In this document: piece by piece, positions 11,016-21,645 of the stretch
How positions within the stretch are numbered: the first letter of the stretch is position 1
Layout of the letters: each line of letters starts with the position of its first letter
Notes under the pieces: model-generated
Databases searched by the model: none
The model's input: the letters and a program-made list of their open reading frames with translations, nothing else
What the model was told of the DNA's origin: nothing
Made by a program: the position numbers and the translations under genes
Assembly (NCBI RefSeq): GCF_024679245.1
Contig: NC_090182.1
Coordinates: 36,040,047-36,104,046 of the forward strand
Direction of reading: 5' to 3'
Source of the DNA: Pseudorasbora parva
Taxonomy: Eukaryota; Chordata; Actinopteri; Cypriniformes; Gobionidae
DNA: 64,000 bases

Positions 11016-11908
11016 CACCCGTTTCACACATACTCCGTCTGCAGTGCGTGTTGCGTTGCATGTGCGTTGCAGAAGCCCCACACCCTGTAGTGCTTTCACA
11101 TATGCTGCGTTTGCAGTCCGCAACTGATCCGCTGTTGCATACCACAAACACAGCATTTATTCATTATTTTTTATTTAAAATCCAAAAGTTTTTACTGAAC
11201 ATGCCTCGTCAGAATTCCAATTCTCTTTGTTTACTCTTTAATAGAAGTCAGGTTACGTAGCCTACTACATTTAAACAACATTTTATTAAATTCATTTATT
11301 CATATTTATATACTTTAGATTTAGCTCACACAAGTGGCAAAACATTTAAACATAGGTTATAGCCTTAAATCACAAACATTTTAAATTAGAAATTTACAAT
11401 AGTCTATTCAAAAACAGCCGACTCTCATCTTTTCTTTCGTTTTTACACCCTTTTAAAAGAAATCCTGCAGGTCAAAAAGAACTTTGCTTTTCACCTCCAA
11501 GAAAGTAGAGAGTCCTATCCATTATGGCACATTTTTTTTACCTAAATGCCAGGTAAGGTGTCGTTTTGTTGCTTTACTTGAGAAAAAAAAAGCTAGCCTA
11601 TGTGTTGACTTTGAAACAAGAGTATATTTTAAATGATATGCATCTGTGGTGAAATTACTAGATTTTCACGTTAGTACATGTTTATTTTAATGCGAACAAT
11701 TTTCTATCACTTTAATGCAGCAACGCAGCGCAGCAACAAATAGACTCGGTACGAAAATGATCCGTGCACTGCTGCAGACGCAACGCACCTGGAACTGACT
11801 GACGGACAGCATCCGCGTGCAGAGTGAAAGCTGTCATCCGTTAACATGGGTACTGAAAAAAATACGCACCGCACACGCACTGCAGACGGATTATGTGTGA
11901 AACGGGCG
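11016..11908. mobile_element. TIR element with TTA target duplication (PIF/Harbinger-like, inferred)
   Basis: The left end reads CACCCGTTTCACACATACTC and the right end is its inverse (TTATGTGTGAAACGGGCG). The inverted match continues for more than 30 bases with few changes (CCGTCTGCAGTGCGTGT on both arms). TTA flanks both sides (11013-11015 and 11909-11911). A 3-bp TTA duplication suggests a PIF/Harbinger-type non-autonomous element. No coding sequence is recognisable. Confidence 0.7.
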
Positions 11909-12097
11909 TTATTCCAAACATTCCTCCTATGATGCAAATACTGTCAATTTCCATCATAGGAGGAATTTTTCCAGAAATAAAATGCATAAATCTCTTGTCT
12001 CAAGAGGATATGAGGGGGGAAAGCATAATCATTTGAATATACTCCAGGGTTTCTACTGATACAAGGCCATATGCTAATCGCTGAAGTAACCCTTTAA

Positions 12098-12336
12098 GTA
12101 TTGTCAGCTGTGACACCTGTTCCCCCTCGTTAGTATGCCATCAGTGTTTGTATTTAAGTTCCTAGTTTTCACCATATCTTTATCCGGTCTTGATGTTAAC
12201 ACCTTAGATGTCCTCATGTGTTTATGTTCTAAGGAAGTGTTAGATATTGCTTGTAAAGACACGTTTTTGGGAATAAAGATCCTTTGAGTTTTTTGAAGTC
12301 TTGGAACCTTCTTCAGCAATACATCTACACGTAACA
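12098..12336 (+). repeat. gypsy-1 3' LTR, second part
   Basis: Resumes with GTATTGTCAGCTGTG exactly where the 5' LTR continues after its TATTAT, and ends ACGTAACA. Carries the TATTTAA at about 12151 and the ATCCGGTCTT start site at 12182-12191. About ten bases (CTTGGAACC region, near 12300) are extra compared with the 5' LTR. Confidence 0.85.
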
Positions 12337-13004
12337 ATATCTTAAATGGAATAAGCTCTACAATTTAAACATTGAGCAGTTTCTGCAGTGTTGTAATAGC
12401 CAACAGAGCGATATGATCAAATGCTGTATCTGCTGGTTGGTAGCCGTATTATGGTAGTCAGAGGCAATTATATATCGGGAAAGAACAGTCAAATCAATGT
12501 CACATGGCCTTTAGCATTGAACAGCACTAATGCTTTCATCTTTGATCAAACATGACTTGACAGTTATTTCATGATATGTTTGTGATATACATAGTTTATG
12601 TACATGATGTAATTACATATTTCACAGTTTAAAGACAAAACAGTACAATATTTGCTTTGCCCAAGGCTTTGCAACTATCTTTAGATGACCAAGATTAAAA
12701 TCACCATGAAATCAAAATTGAGAGTTACATTTTTTTAATGGAATATTTATTATAAATGATTTATCCTTGAACATCATACAAATATCATGTGTCCTTGTAA
12801 TCTTTAACCAATATAACTTTCCCCTCCTGCTTACAGGATCAACTCTTCTCTTCTCTGATGACGTGTTTACTGACACGAGGGACATCCTGTCACTCACATG
12901 AGATCCATCAATAGCAAACCACAATCATCCATTCAATTCCCCATGGAAAAAGTCAAGTCCTGCCCTGTAACTTTTTCAGAAGCCGCTTCACTTAGATATG
13001 CATG
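12337..13004. other. No gene recognised
   Basis: Mostly AT-rich sequence with no clear frame or repeat ends. Confidence 0.4.
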
Positions 13005-13422
13005 ACAATAAGAAAAGATTATTGCACCTGACTGGTCTGTGGCTATGCAGCCCCATACGCAAGATTATTATGCACTGTATATTCTGACATGTTTTTTTTT
13101 TTAGCAGAACCAGCATTCATTTCTTGAGCAATTTGAGCTGTCTGTTTGATCAGACCACACTCGCTAACCTTCGCTCTCCACGTGCATCAATGATCCTTGG
13201 CCACCCATGACCCTGTCCCTGTAACCGTTTCACCACTGTTCCTTCCTTCGACCTTGTTTGATAGATACTGACAACTGCAGACCGGGACAATCCCACAAGA
13301 GCTGCAGTTTTGGAGATGCTTTGACCCAGTTGTCTAGCCATCACAATTTGTTTCTTGTTAAACTCACAAAAAAAAGAAGAAAATAAATTCTGCTTCTGTC
13401 TCTTCAACTTTGAGGAAAACAT
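13005..13422 (-). pseudogene. Tc1-like transposase, N-terminal fragment
   Basis: On the minus strand the frame shows the paired-like helix-turn-helix of a Tc1 transposase: QIVMARQLGQSISKTAALVG, then LSRSAVVSIYQ, KEGTVVKRLQGQGHGWPR and IDARGERRLA. After a frame change it continues with QTAQIAQEMNAGS and SEYTVHN, the second DNA-binding subdomain. The catalytic DDE part is missing, and no terminal repeats are seen. It belongs to a different Tc1 subfamily from those at 15386, 26411 and 34372. Confidence 0.8.
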
Positions 13423-14930
13423 GTTCAGTTACTGACTTGAATTTCACCTACACCTAAAATCCAGCATTTAGTTGATCTTGAAAAATGCTCATTGTTACAG
13501 TTGTAAACACGACAGCCTTTTCTTTCATGAGGGGGTTTGGCTTTGTTCCCAGGCAGTCCGTTAATGAATGTGACACATCTCTTGTGGAAATCATGTAAAA
13601 CCAATCTGCCAATGGTCAGTGGGTGTGATGTCTGAGGATGTGACTATAATCATTCAAACATTAAGAAATCAAGAAAAGAATTAAGAAAAAGACATTAAGA
13701 AATCATGTTAATTTCAAATACTTACATCATTAACAACAGTAGTCCGGCCAGGATATTGTCATTTTAAAGTTGTTGTTTGACCCTCAACTGATGTTGATGT
13801 TGACATGTGTTTTGGCCTAAAGCTCCACCCTCCACCTATCGACCAATCACAAAGTCAGTTGTGTTTCGGCATTCTGGTTGCCAGCTCAGCTCTAGTTACC
13901 ATAGCTGCAGCTACAAACGTTCCTGCTGGATCATGCAGCATATCTGGCAACCTCAAGTCAGGGGGAAGGGGGAGAGGGGATACACAGCTTGCCGTACCAG
14001 TTTTGGCCACAATCTTACATTTCCTTTAAAAATTCTAATCACCTACAACTGCAAGTGTCTAAATTCCTATGATGGCAATTTTCCATGTATCTAAATTTGG
14101 TCCAGTCACACCTCCCAAAGATAATTTGCTTTTACCTTAAATCCTGTCATCCCCTCTGTCCACTTAAATATCACTTCAAGCTTTTGTTGCTTGTTCCCAA
14201 TAAAGGGCATGCTTATCAAAATATCAAAGCTGCTCTTAAATATTCAACACAAATGCATGCTGATCACTGGCTGAAAACTTTATCTGCAATTTATTTAAGA
14301 AAAAAGAAATAGTTCATATTTTATCACAGAGGTTGCTGAGGAAGATCAAATTAAATCAAATTAAATAATTTACACTGAAAAATTACAATTGCATTAAAAA
14401 ATGTTATGAGATTTGTAGTTTTGAATAGACAAATAACAAATGTTGGAAAGTATACTTAAACATATACTAAACCTCTAGTAGGTGGCAGCAGGTGGCCGTC
14501 TTAATGAGTGAGTCATTGAGTCGTTCATTCAGACGATTCATTCAAACGCGGAATCGTTCGGTAACACTTTTTGCTGTGAGACGCATCACTTTCTGCTTTG
14601 AACGATTTTCTCTGCTGAAACAGAACACTCAAATTGCATCTAAAATGTAAGTGGCTTTAAGTGAATGTCAATGTAAGTGAATGTTAATTACTTGTTTATT
14701 ATTACTTATTACTTGTCATTTTCATTTGTGATGGTTTTCAGAAGAACAGCTTTCGCTCAAGTGTTGTAATTTCTCCTCGAGAGGCTGCACGAGCGTCAAC
14801 AGCACGACCTTGTTATCTTCAGTTCATTACTACATTATCATCCACTACCGATCGCCACTTACAGTAAATTAATGCACAATCATTCCTGTATTTTGGTCAT
14901 TTGCTCGTCTTTTTTTTTTTGTTTGTTTTA
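13423..14930. other. No gene recognised; possible old repeat sequence
   Basis: No convincing coding frame. The stretch at 14510-14560 contains repeated GAGTCATTGAGTCGTTCATT-like motifs, reminiscent of a dispersed repeat, but I could not define ends. Confidence 0.35.
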
Positions 14931-15385
14931 ATCAGGCTCTTGTCCGTCGGGCAAGTAAAATTCTCTTTCACTTGTCCCTTTAAAAAAATCCCCTTGTCCC
15001 AGACAAGCGTTAATGTCAAGCCCTGTATGAGTTATTTTAGTTAGGCTATATAAAACAAACTAATAGGCAAATTACAAAAACAATAGTAAATAAAAAATAA
15101 AATAAAAATTCAGATTCTAATATATATTTATTTAATATGTATACGTCGTTTTTTGATTAGCTAAAATTATGACAGGCAGGTATTTAATTGGGCTGCTGAA
15201 TGTATGGACGTAATATTCTGACACATATCCAATTATTACCCACCTGTTTACGTACTGTTTACATATTCAATGTAATTTCCAAACAGCAAAATTGTGGCAA
15301 GTGAAAATGCTGAGTGGCTAGTAACTTTGGAAAACCACTAGCCACAGTGGCTGGTGAGCAAAAAAGTTAATGTCAAGCCCTATAC
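14931..15385. repeat. Two same-direction repeat ends (GTTAATGTCAAGCCCT)
   Basis: Both 15010-15025 and 15366-15383 end with GTTAATGTCAAGCCCT, each preceded by a CTTGTCC/AGTGG-rich subterminal region. Read from the other side, the end is AGGGCTTGACATTAAC, similar to hAT-type termini. Both point the same way, so they are two ends of the same side and not one complete element. The second is cut off by the Tc1 element that starts at 15386. Confidence 0.45.
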
Positions 15386-16757
15386 AGTCTTGTTCAAAAT
15401 AATAGCAGTACAATGTGACTAACCAGAATAATCAAGGTTTTTAGTATATTTTTTATTGCTACGTGGCAAACAAGTTACCAGTAGGTTCAGTAGATTCTCA
15501 GAAAACAAATGAGACCCAGCATTCATGATATGCACGCTCTTAAGGCTGTGCAATTGGGCAATTAGTTGAATTAGTTGAAAGGGGTGTGTTAAAAAAAATA
15601 GCAGTGTGGCATTCAATCACTGAGGTCATCAATTTTGTGAAGAAACAGGTGTGAATCAGGTGGCCCCTATTTAAGGATGAAGCCAACACTTGTTGAACAT
15701 GCATTTGAAAGCTGAGGAAAATGGGTTGTTCAAGACATTGTTCAGAAGAACAGCGTACTTTGATTAAAAAGTTGATTAGAGAGGGGAAAACCTATAAAGA
15801 GGTGCAAAAAATGATAGGCTGTTCAGCTAAAATGATCTCCAATGCCTTAAAATGGAGAGCAAAACCAGAGAGATGTGGAAGAAAACGGAAGACAACCATC
15901 AAAATGGATAGAAGAATAACCAGAATGGCAAAGGCTCAGCCAATGATCACCTCCAGGATGATCAAAGACTGTCTGGAGTTACCTGTAAGTACTGTGACAG
16001 TTAGAAGACGTCTGTGTGATGCTAATCTATTTTCAAGAATCCCCCGCAAAGTCCCTCTGTTAAAAAAAAGGCATGTGCAGAAGAGGTTACAATTTGCCAA
16101 AGAACACATCAACTGGCCTAAAGAGAAATGGAGGAACATTTTGTGGACTGATGCAAGTAAAATTGTTCTTTTTGGGTCCAAGGGCCACAGGCAGTTTGTG
16201 AGACTACCCCCAAACTCTGAATTCAAGCCACAGTACACAGTGAAGACAGTGAAGCATGGAGGTGAAGCATCATGATATGGGCATGTTTCTCCTACTATGG
16301 TGTTGGGCCTATTTATCGCATACCAGGGATCATGGATCAGTTTGCATATGTTAAAATACTTGAAGAGGTCATGTTGCCCTATGCTGAATAGGACATGCCC
16401 TTGAAACAGTTGTTTCAACAAGACAATGACCCAAAACACACTAGTAAACGGGCAAAGTCTTGGATCCAAACCAACAAAATTAATGTTATGGAGTGGCCAG
16501 CCCAATCTCCAGACCTTAATCCAATTGAGAACTTGTGGGGTGATATCAAAAATGCTGTTTCTGAAGCAAAACCAAGAAATGTGAATGAATTGTGGAATGT
16601 TGTTAAAGAATCATGGAGTGGAATAACAGCTGAGAGGTGCCACAAGTTGGTTGACTCCATGCCACACAGATGTCAAGCAGTTTTAAAAAACTGTGGTCAT
16701 ACAACTAAATATTAGTTTAGTGATTCACAGGATTGCTAAATCCCAGAAAAAAAAATG
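15386..16757 (+). mobile_element. Tc1-like element (Tc1-1), right end missing
   Basis: Left terminus TACAGTCTTGTTCAAAATAA with a long subterminal region (to about 15545), then a transposase gene. The right terminal repeat is absent; the element ends in a TA run near 16757. A solitary inverted copy of the same terminus lies at 46227-46402, giving independent support for the end sequence. Confidence 0.85.
15721..16715 (+). pseudogene. Tc1-like transposase, one frameshift and one stop
   Basis: Begins [19 protein letters not shown] and ends NCGHTTKY. It has an N-terminal helix-turn-helix ([20 protein letters not shown]), a GRKRKTT linker, a second helix-turn-helix ([20 protein letters not shown]) and a DD34E catalytic domain: first D in NILWTDAS, second D in QQDNDPKHTS, E in LNPIENLW. 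The reading frame changes by one base near 16262 (just after KHGG) and meets a TAG at about 16387. Otherwise the protein is full length (about 330 residues), so the copy died rather recently. It would have cut and pasted the element at TA sites. Confidence 0.9.
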
Positions 16758-16885
16758 TTATATATATATATATATATAAACACTCCGTATACAGATAAAG
16801 TGCAGTCAAGTCTTAATGCAACATTTTATAAAAATATGTATAAAAATAAGACGTGTTTTAAATGTCAATAAACAATCACTATTGT

Positions 16886-16937
16886 GTATTATTATTATTA
16901 TTATTATTATTTATTATTATTATTAATTATTATTATA
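16886..16937. repeat. (ATT)n microsatellite
   Basis: About 50 bases of imperfect TTA/ATT repeat. Confidence 0.9.
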
Positions 16938-18310
16938 TGTACATATTCTAAAATTCATTAACAATTGAGTGCAGGCCTTTCTCAGGTTAATTATTTTTCT
17001 ATTGATGCGTCTCTTGTAAAGCACCATGTTCCTGTTTTGTACAGAAAAGCTATTGTGCGTTTTGCTCCTGATATTTCTGAGTTCAGTTTGTAATCTAATC
17101 GATTACTCATGTCTTGCATGCAGTAGTAACTATTACTGGCTTTGCTCTAGTCATGTAGAATTGCTGCCTACACAAAGACCTCCAGCATGCAACAACATTG
17201 TGAATTCCTCTGTAAATAGTTTGTAAATTGTTTGTTATTATGCAGTCTTGTGTGTGGCCTGTACTGTTGCTTACTGTTCTGTCTTTCCCGTGGTGTCCAT
17301 TTCAGGAATTATTATTGAGTGTTATTTGAGCATTTCCTTAACATGTCATGCATGTCCAATATTCATTGTTTCACATGTATGTGTTATCTCTTGGTGTTAA
17401 TGTCCAGAGGCTCAAAATACTTTATATTTATAGACACAGCTTCTGATGCAAGCATGTCAATGATTTAATACATATTTCTTATGGTGAATATATTTACCAA
17501 AGTAAAATAATTAGTTAATTGTATATTTGCTAGCAATATCAAATTTACATTTTGCAATTTACATCTTGGCTTAGTTTTTATCTAATTTTTTATCATAAAA
17601 AATGTAATTAACAATATGAACACAAAGCTTTGTCCATTAAGTGTATATTTAGCAGGATGTGTTGTGTGTTTCTTGTAGTTTGCTATTGAGTCACCTAGAT
17701 GTGCATGTACACATGCACTGAATGCTGGTTTATTTGGGCTTACTTGCTCACTGGTCTCTGAAATGATCCAAAAGGACATGGAGGTCCATTTCAAACCCCA
17801 GTGGAACTCCTGTGCAATGTTCTCTGAGCTTTGAATGATTTAGAATCGGTTGTTTTCTATGCTGCAATCCCTGGTGGATTTAGACCTCCGTCTTTTCACA
17901 GTCTGCTAGATAACACCGTTGGTAAAGTACAATAATGTGACACAAAGGAAGGAAAATTCCACCATGTCCTGATAAAAGTTGAATAAATAATGTCTCAACA
18001 ACAAAATGTGCCAGGAGAGGAGAAGTGTATTTCACTGCAGCAATTGTTCAATAATCTAATTGGATTTTATCATTAATTTTGACAATAGGTCCTTTTCACA
18101 GACTGTTTTAACGTTCATCAACATAGTAAATCCTAAAAAGTTTTTTTGCAGCTTGGGCCAGTGCAAACTCTCTTTTGGCCACTCTTAGGATTTACTAAAG
18201 ACAGGCAGTGAACAGAGAACAACTCCTAGTGGTTTAAAATTCAAAATCAAATTCATAATACTGGATATATTTTTTACTCCTGCCCCCTCCTCCGGAGACT
18301 ATATGCTTAT
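16938..18310. other. Repeat-poor non-coding stretch
   Basis: No frame, TIR or LTR recognised. The segment 17750-18070 has mixed composition with homeodomain-like ATTA/TAAT cores (for example CTAATTGGATTTTATCATTA) and could be conserved non-coding sequence. That is a guess from texture only. Confidence 0.3.
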
Positions 18311-18877
18311 GTGGGTTGCCAGCATGGGCGTAGGTTTAGGGGGGGGGACACTAGGTACTAGTCCCAATCAATATTTTAAAATAGCAAAACTGTCCCCACC
18401 AATATTTTAGCAAACTCCTGGATCGATTTCGACAGCGTTTTAGCGGCTTTGCTGCCATAGCGACGCAGTCTCGAGAAAATGCGCTGGAAAATCGCACGTT
18501 TTTTTAAAAACATGTCGAGCTTGCATCCACCGTTTGAACACAAGAGGATTTCCAGATATAGGGCTGAATAGAAAAAAGGGTATCTCAAGGAATCTGTGTA
18601 TCATGCGTTCAATTGTTTTTTGATTTAATATTGAAAATTGAAAATTGAGAAAACAGCTCGCTTTTTCAATTTTCAGTTTTTCTCAGAAAAATGATTTCGG
18701 CTTGATTTTTGGTTTTTGCTCAGAGGTAGAAAAATAAATAAACAGTTTGACTATTCGATTTCTGCACATAGGCTGGAATTATACGCCCCTTTCTTTTGAT
18801 TGGTCAGCTGAAGATCAAACTATTCCGTCATCAGTTCTTCCTCAGTTCCGCACATCAGAATAAAAGTCCTGCGCATA

Positions 18878-19072
18878 TACCGCTAAATGGATTCTTAACG
18901 CGTTTATTGCAGCTACATTTAATCTTTTATAAAATCAAACAACCAGAATGGCTCGACACAACCTGTAATGGGGCAGAGCTTAGAGTTTTTCAGTGTAGGC
19001 CAGCAGATTTAGACCAGCAAACTGCCCGGGGCTATCCTACCGTATTTTCCGGAATGTAAAGTCACGTTTTTT
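18878..19072 (+). repeat. Left arm of a long inverted repeat spanning 18.9-23.4 kb
   Basis: 18878-18979 (TACCGCTAAATGGATTCTTA ... GGGGCAGAGC) and 19045-19072 (TTTTCCGGAATGTAAAGTCA) are the inverse of 23281-23414. The left arm has about 65 extra bases between its two blocks. The gypsy-2 element sits between the arms. Confidence 0.7.
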
Positions 19073-19338
19073 TTATCTTGAAACATGCTGTGCATTTTTT
19101 CTAAGTGATTTATATATCACATTTAACGGCAAATAATCGAAATGTTGACTTTTTAAAGTAGCTACGTTTTTCCTGTAAGCTGCACGTTCACATGCCTCAT
19201 TTTTGGCATTTCTAACTTGACATTAACTTAACTTATCAAAATAAAAAAAACATAAAAAGGTTATTCTGCTTAATTTAATTTGTCTGTTGTAGCCTACAAT
19301 ATTAATGCTGTGCCAGTTTACTTGTTGTTATTCCAAAC

Positions 19339-19636
19339 TGTAACGGAGTCACAGAGGCAGGATTCAATTGCAAGTAACTCAGTTTATTATGACAGATAGT
19401 GTCACAGAAGTCAAAACTCAGAACACTGAAGAAGTCCGGATAAGAGGGAGCAGTGAGAGAGGCTCTGTTGGCGACACGGGCAGGCTGTGAGCAGCTGTGA
19501 CTCGGGAGGTCGGTACAGGTATTCCGGGAAGGGATCCAGCGTTTCACGGAAGGGGGAAACGACAACCAACACGGAGACACAAGGGGAAACATCCAACAAC
19601 GCTCTGACAAAGACAAGAGAGAAACAGAGAGACTAA
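19339..19636 (-). repeat. gypsy-2 3' LTR, U3 side lost
   Basis: Matches 21646-21947 of the full LTR with a few differences. It stops at the CTAAATA (TATA-like) position, where pol sequence begins. Confidence 0.9.
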
Positions 19637-21628
19637 ATAGACATATATGAATTGGTCGACCATGTCTCTCAACACATCATTGACGAGTGCCTGGAAAACC
19701 GCTGGGGAGTTGGAAAGGCCGAAAGGCATGACCAAATATTCAAAATGCCCCCTGGGGGTGTTAAATGCGGTTTTCCATTCATCCCCCTCCCTGATGCGAA
19801 CCAAATGATAAGCGTTATGTAAGTCCAACTTCGTGAAGACGGATGCTCCCTGTAACCTCTCGAAAGCTGAAGACATCAACGGCAAAGGATAGGTATTCTT
19901 TACCGTGATGTTATTCAGCCCTCGGTAATCAATGCAAGGTCGCAGAGAACCATCCTTCTTCCCCACGAAGAAGAACCCCGCCCCCGCTGGAGAAGAGGAA
20001 GGGTGGATGAATTTGGAGGCTACAGAATCAGAAATATATTTCTCCATGGCCTCCCTCTCTGGAATAGAAAGAGAGTATAGTTTGCCCTTAGGCGGAGACT
20101 TACCTAGGAGTAAATCTATAGCACAGTCATAGGGACGATGCGGAGGAAGAGAAGCAGCTCGGGACTTACTGAACACTTCCTTCAGGTCGAGGTACTCCGG
20201 AGGCACGTTAGACAGATTCACCGTCTCACTCTGAAAAACAGAACGAGACACAGACGAACAAGCAGACACCAAACAAGACTCATAACACTTATCACTCCAT
20301 GCAGACACAGAGTTTTGTCCCCAGTCAACCCTTGGGTTATGTAACTCCAGCCAAGGGTGACCGAGGACAATGGGAGCCAAAGGGGAGTCCAGGATAAAAA
20401 ATGAAATGAGTTCAGTGTGGTTGCCAGACGTGATCAGTGTAAGTGGTTCAGTGGTGAATGAAATGTCAGGGAGAACTTGTCCGTTGAGTGCGTTGACAGA
20501 GATGGTGTTCTTAAGTGCAATGGTGGGTATTTTGAGTTTGTGTGCAAGGGCAGAGTCAAGAAAGTTACCCTCCGCTCCCGAGTCGAGGAGTGCTGGGCTG
20601 GAAAATTCCTGGGCTGCCCACAGCAATCTCACCGGAAGGAGAGTGGAGGATGAGGTCTTTTCCACGGAGATCCCGCCCGACAGTAGCCTTCTCCTTACCG
20701 CCGGGCGTGGTCCTCTTACCGGGCAGGAGTCTAGCAGGTGTCCGGTCCCGCCGCAGTAGAGGCAAAGACCACGGGATCTCCGTCTCGCTCTCTCCTCCCG
20801 GGAGAGCCGAGCTCGACCCACCTGCATGGGCTCCGGGTCGAAGGTGTAGCTGACCGCATCCGCAGCGTTGGCCTGAGGGCATTCGACACTCTTGTGCTAA
20901 AACTCCATCCTGGATCTCAGCCGACTCAGACGAGCGTCCACCCTCAACGCAAGTTTGATCAGTCCGTCAATCTTCTCCGGAAGGTCGACCATGAAAATTT
21001 CTTTCTGGATGCGGTCAGCCAGCCCATGCAGGAACATGTCCCACTGTGCCTCCTCGTTCCACTTGCACTCGGCGGCCAGGGTGCGGAACTCGATGGAATA
21101 ATCCGAGACCGAGCGGTCACCTTGACGGAGCTCTGCGAGTTGACGTGCCGCTTCTCTTCCGGTTACCGCTCGGTCAAACACCCTTCTCATCTCCGCCGCC
21201 AGCGTCTGGAACGAGGAGCTGCAAGGATGTTGATTTTCCCACACCGCCGTTCCCCAAAGTGCGGCTCGTCCGGAGAGCAGGGTGAGGACGAATGCCACCT
21301 TGGATCTCTCCGTGTTGAAAGTCTGCGGTTGAAGAGCGAAAAACAAGGAACACTTGGTAAGGAAGGCTCTGCAATAATTGCTCTCACCGGCATAACTCTC
21401 AGGGGTAGGCAGACGTGGTTCCGGTTGCCGCAATGCGGATGGTGTGCGGGGGATCGGTGGTGGGTCGGGCACAGTGGGACCGACGAGTTGTTGCATCTGT
21501 TGGGTCAGCTCGGCCACCCGTGCCACCAAGGTGTGTACTGCCTGTCCTGTGGCAGTTAAGTTCGCCTCCTGCTGGTCCAGTCTCTCGTTGCTGCTGGTCA
21601 GTGGGGCGTTGATACTCGCTGAATCCAT
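19544..21628 (-). pseudogene. gypsy-2 gag-pol, with in-frame stop and truncated RT fused to LTR
   Basis: A single minus-strand frame from the ATG at 21628. Gag covers 21628-20900: coiled-coil-like N-terminus (NERLDQQEANL), capsid-type core (ESYAGESNYCRAFLTKCSLFF; LAELRQGDRSVSDYSIEFRT). A TAG at 20897-20899 interrupts it. The same frame continues with PMQVGRA, a CCHC zinc knuckle ([14 protein letters not shown], about 20765), an aspartic protease ([13 protein letters not shown]) and RT ([48 protein letters not shown]). RT breaks off at FIYVYL, just before the catalytic YxDD aspartates, and runs on into 3' LTR sequence for about 37 residues. Known Tf1/sushi-type elements encode gag and pol in one frame, which fits. 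RNase H, integrase and chromodomain are missing. Confidence 0.9.
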
Positions 21629-21633
21629 GGTTG

Positions 21634-21644
21634 GTCAGAGCGTT
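21634..21644 (-). promoter_or_regulatory. gypsy-2 primer binding site, self-complementary to LTR
   Basis: On the minus strand AACGCTCTGAC lies one base after the LTR end. The LTR sense strand contains GTCAGAGCGTT (21905-21915 and again 19598-19608), perfectly complementary over 11 bases and placed about 31 bases after the TATA-like TATTTAG (21940-21946). In Tf1 the first 11 bases of the mRNA serve as primer; this element has the same geometry. The whole leader is only 17 bases long. Confidence 0.7.
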
Positions 21645-21645
21645 C

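Larger units (their letters stand above)
8567..12097 (+). mobile_element. Non-autonomous TIR element inside the gypsy-1 3' LTR
   Basis: Termini are AAGGGTACTTCAGCG (left) and CGCTGAAGTAACCCT (right), near-perfect inverted repeats with TTAA on both outer sides. A second, 3'-truncated copy lies at 51019-51535 and shares about 480 bases with the left part of this one, including an ACTACAATTCCCAGAATGCT block. There is no transposase. It carries a hAT element (9052-10875) and a TTA-flanked element (11016-11908). The TTAA flanks hint at a TTAA-target family, but the matching 5' LTR site reads TTAT, so the target length is uncertain. Confidence 0.75.
7130..12336 (+). mobile_element. Ty3/gypsy LTR retrotransposon (gypsy-1), 3' LTR split by nested transposons
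   Basis: A 5' LTR (about 7130-7485), a short internal region with a gag fossil and a proline-rich stretch (7486-8454), and a 3' LTR that begins at 8455, is interrupted at about 8567-8570, and resumes at 12098-12336. The two parts of the 3' LTR join to match the 5' LTR from start to end. Most of pol is gone. The interruption is a TIR transposon with two further elements inside it. The PBS lies one base after the 5' LTR and is complementary to a stretch inside the LTR. Confidence 0.85.

Noticed and set aside
11016..11908. hAT assignment for the CCCGTTTCACACAT element
   Set aside because: The flanks give a clear 3-bp TTA repeat and no 8-bp duplication, so a PIF/Harbinger-like class fits better.
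8567..12097. piggyBac assignment for the AAGGGTACTTCAGCG element
   Set aside because: TTAA lies on both sides, but the 5' LTR shows TTAT at the matching place and the ends do not start with CCC. Left unassigned.
15936..16505. Minus-strand frame of 189 codons
   Set aside because: Antisense shadow of the Tc1-1 transposase.
20738..21559. Plus-strand frame of 273 codons
   Set aside because: Antisense shadow of the gypsy-2 gag gene.
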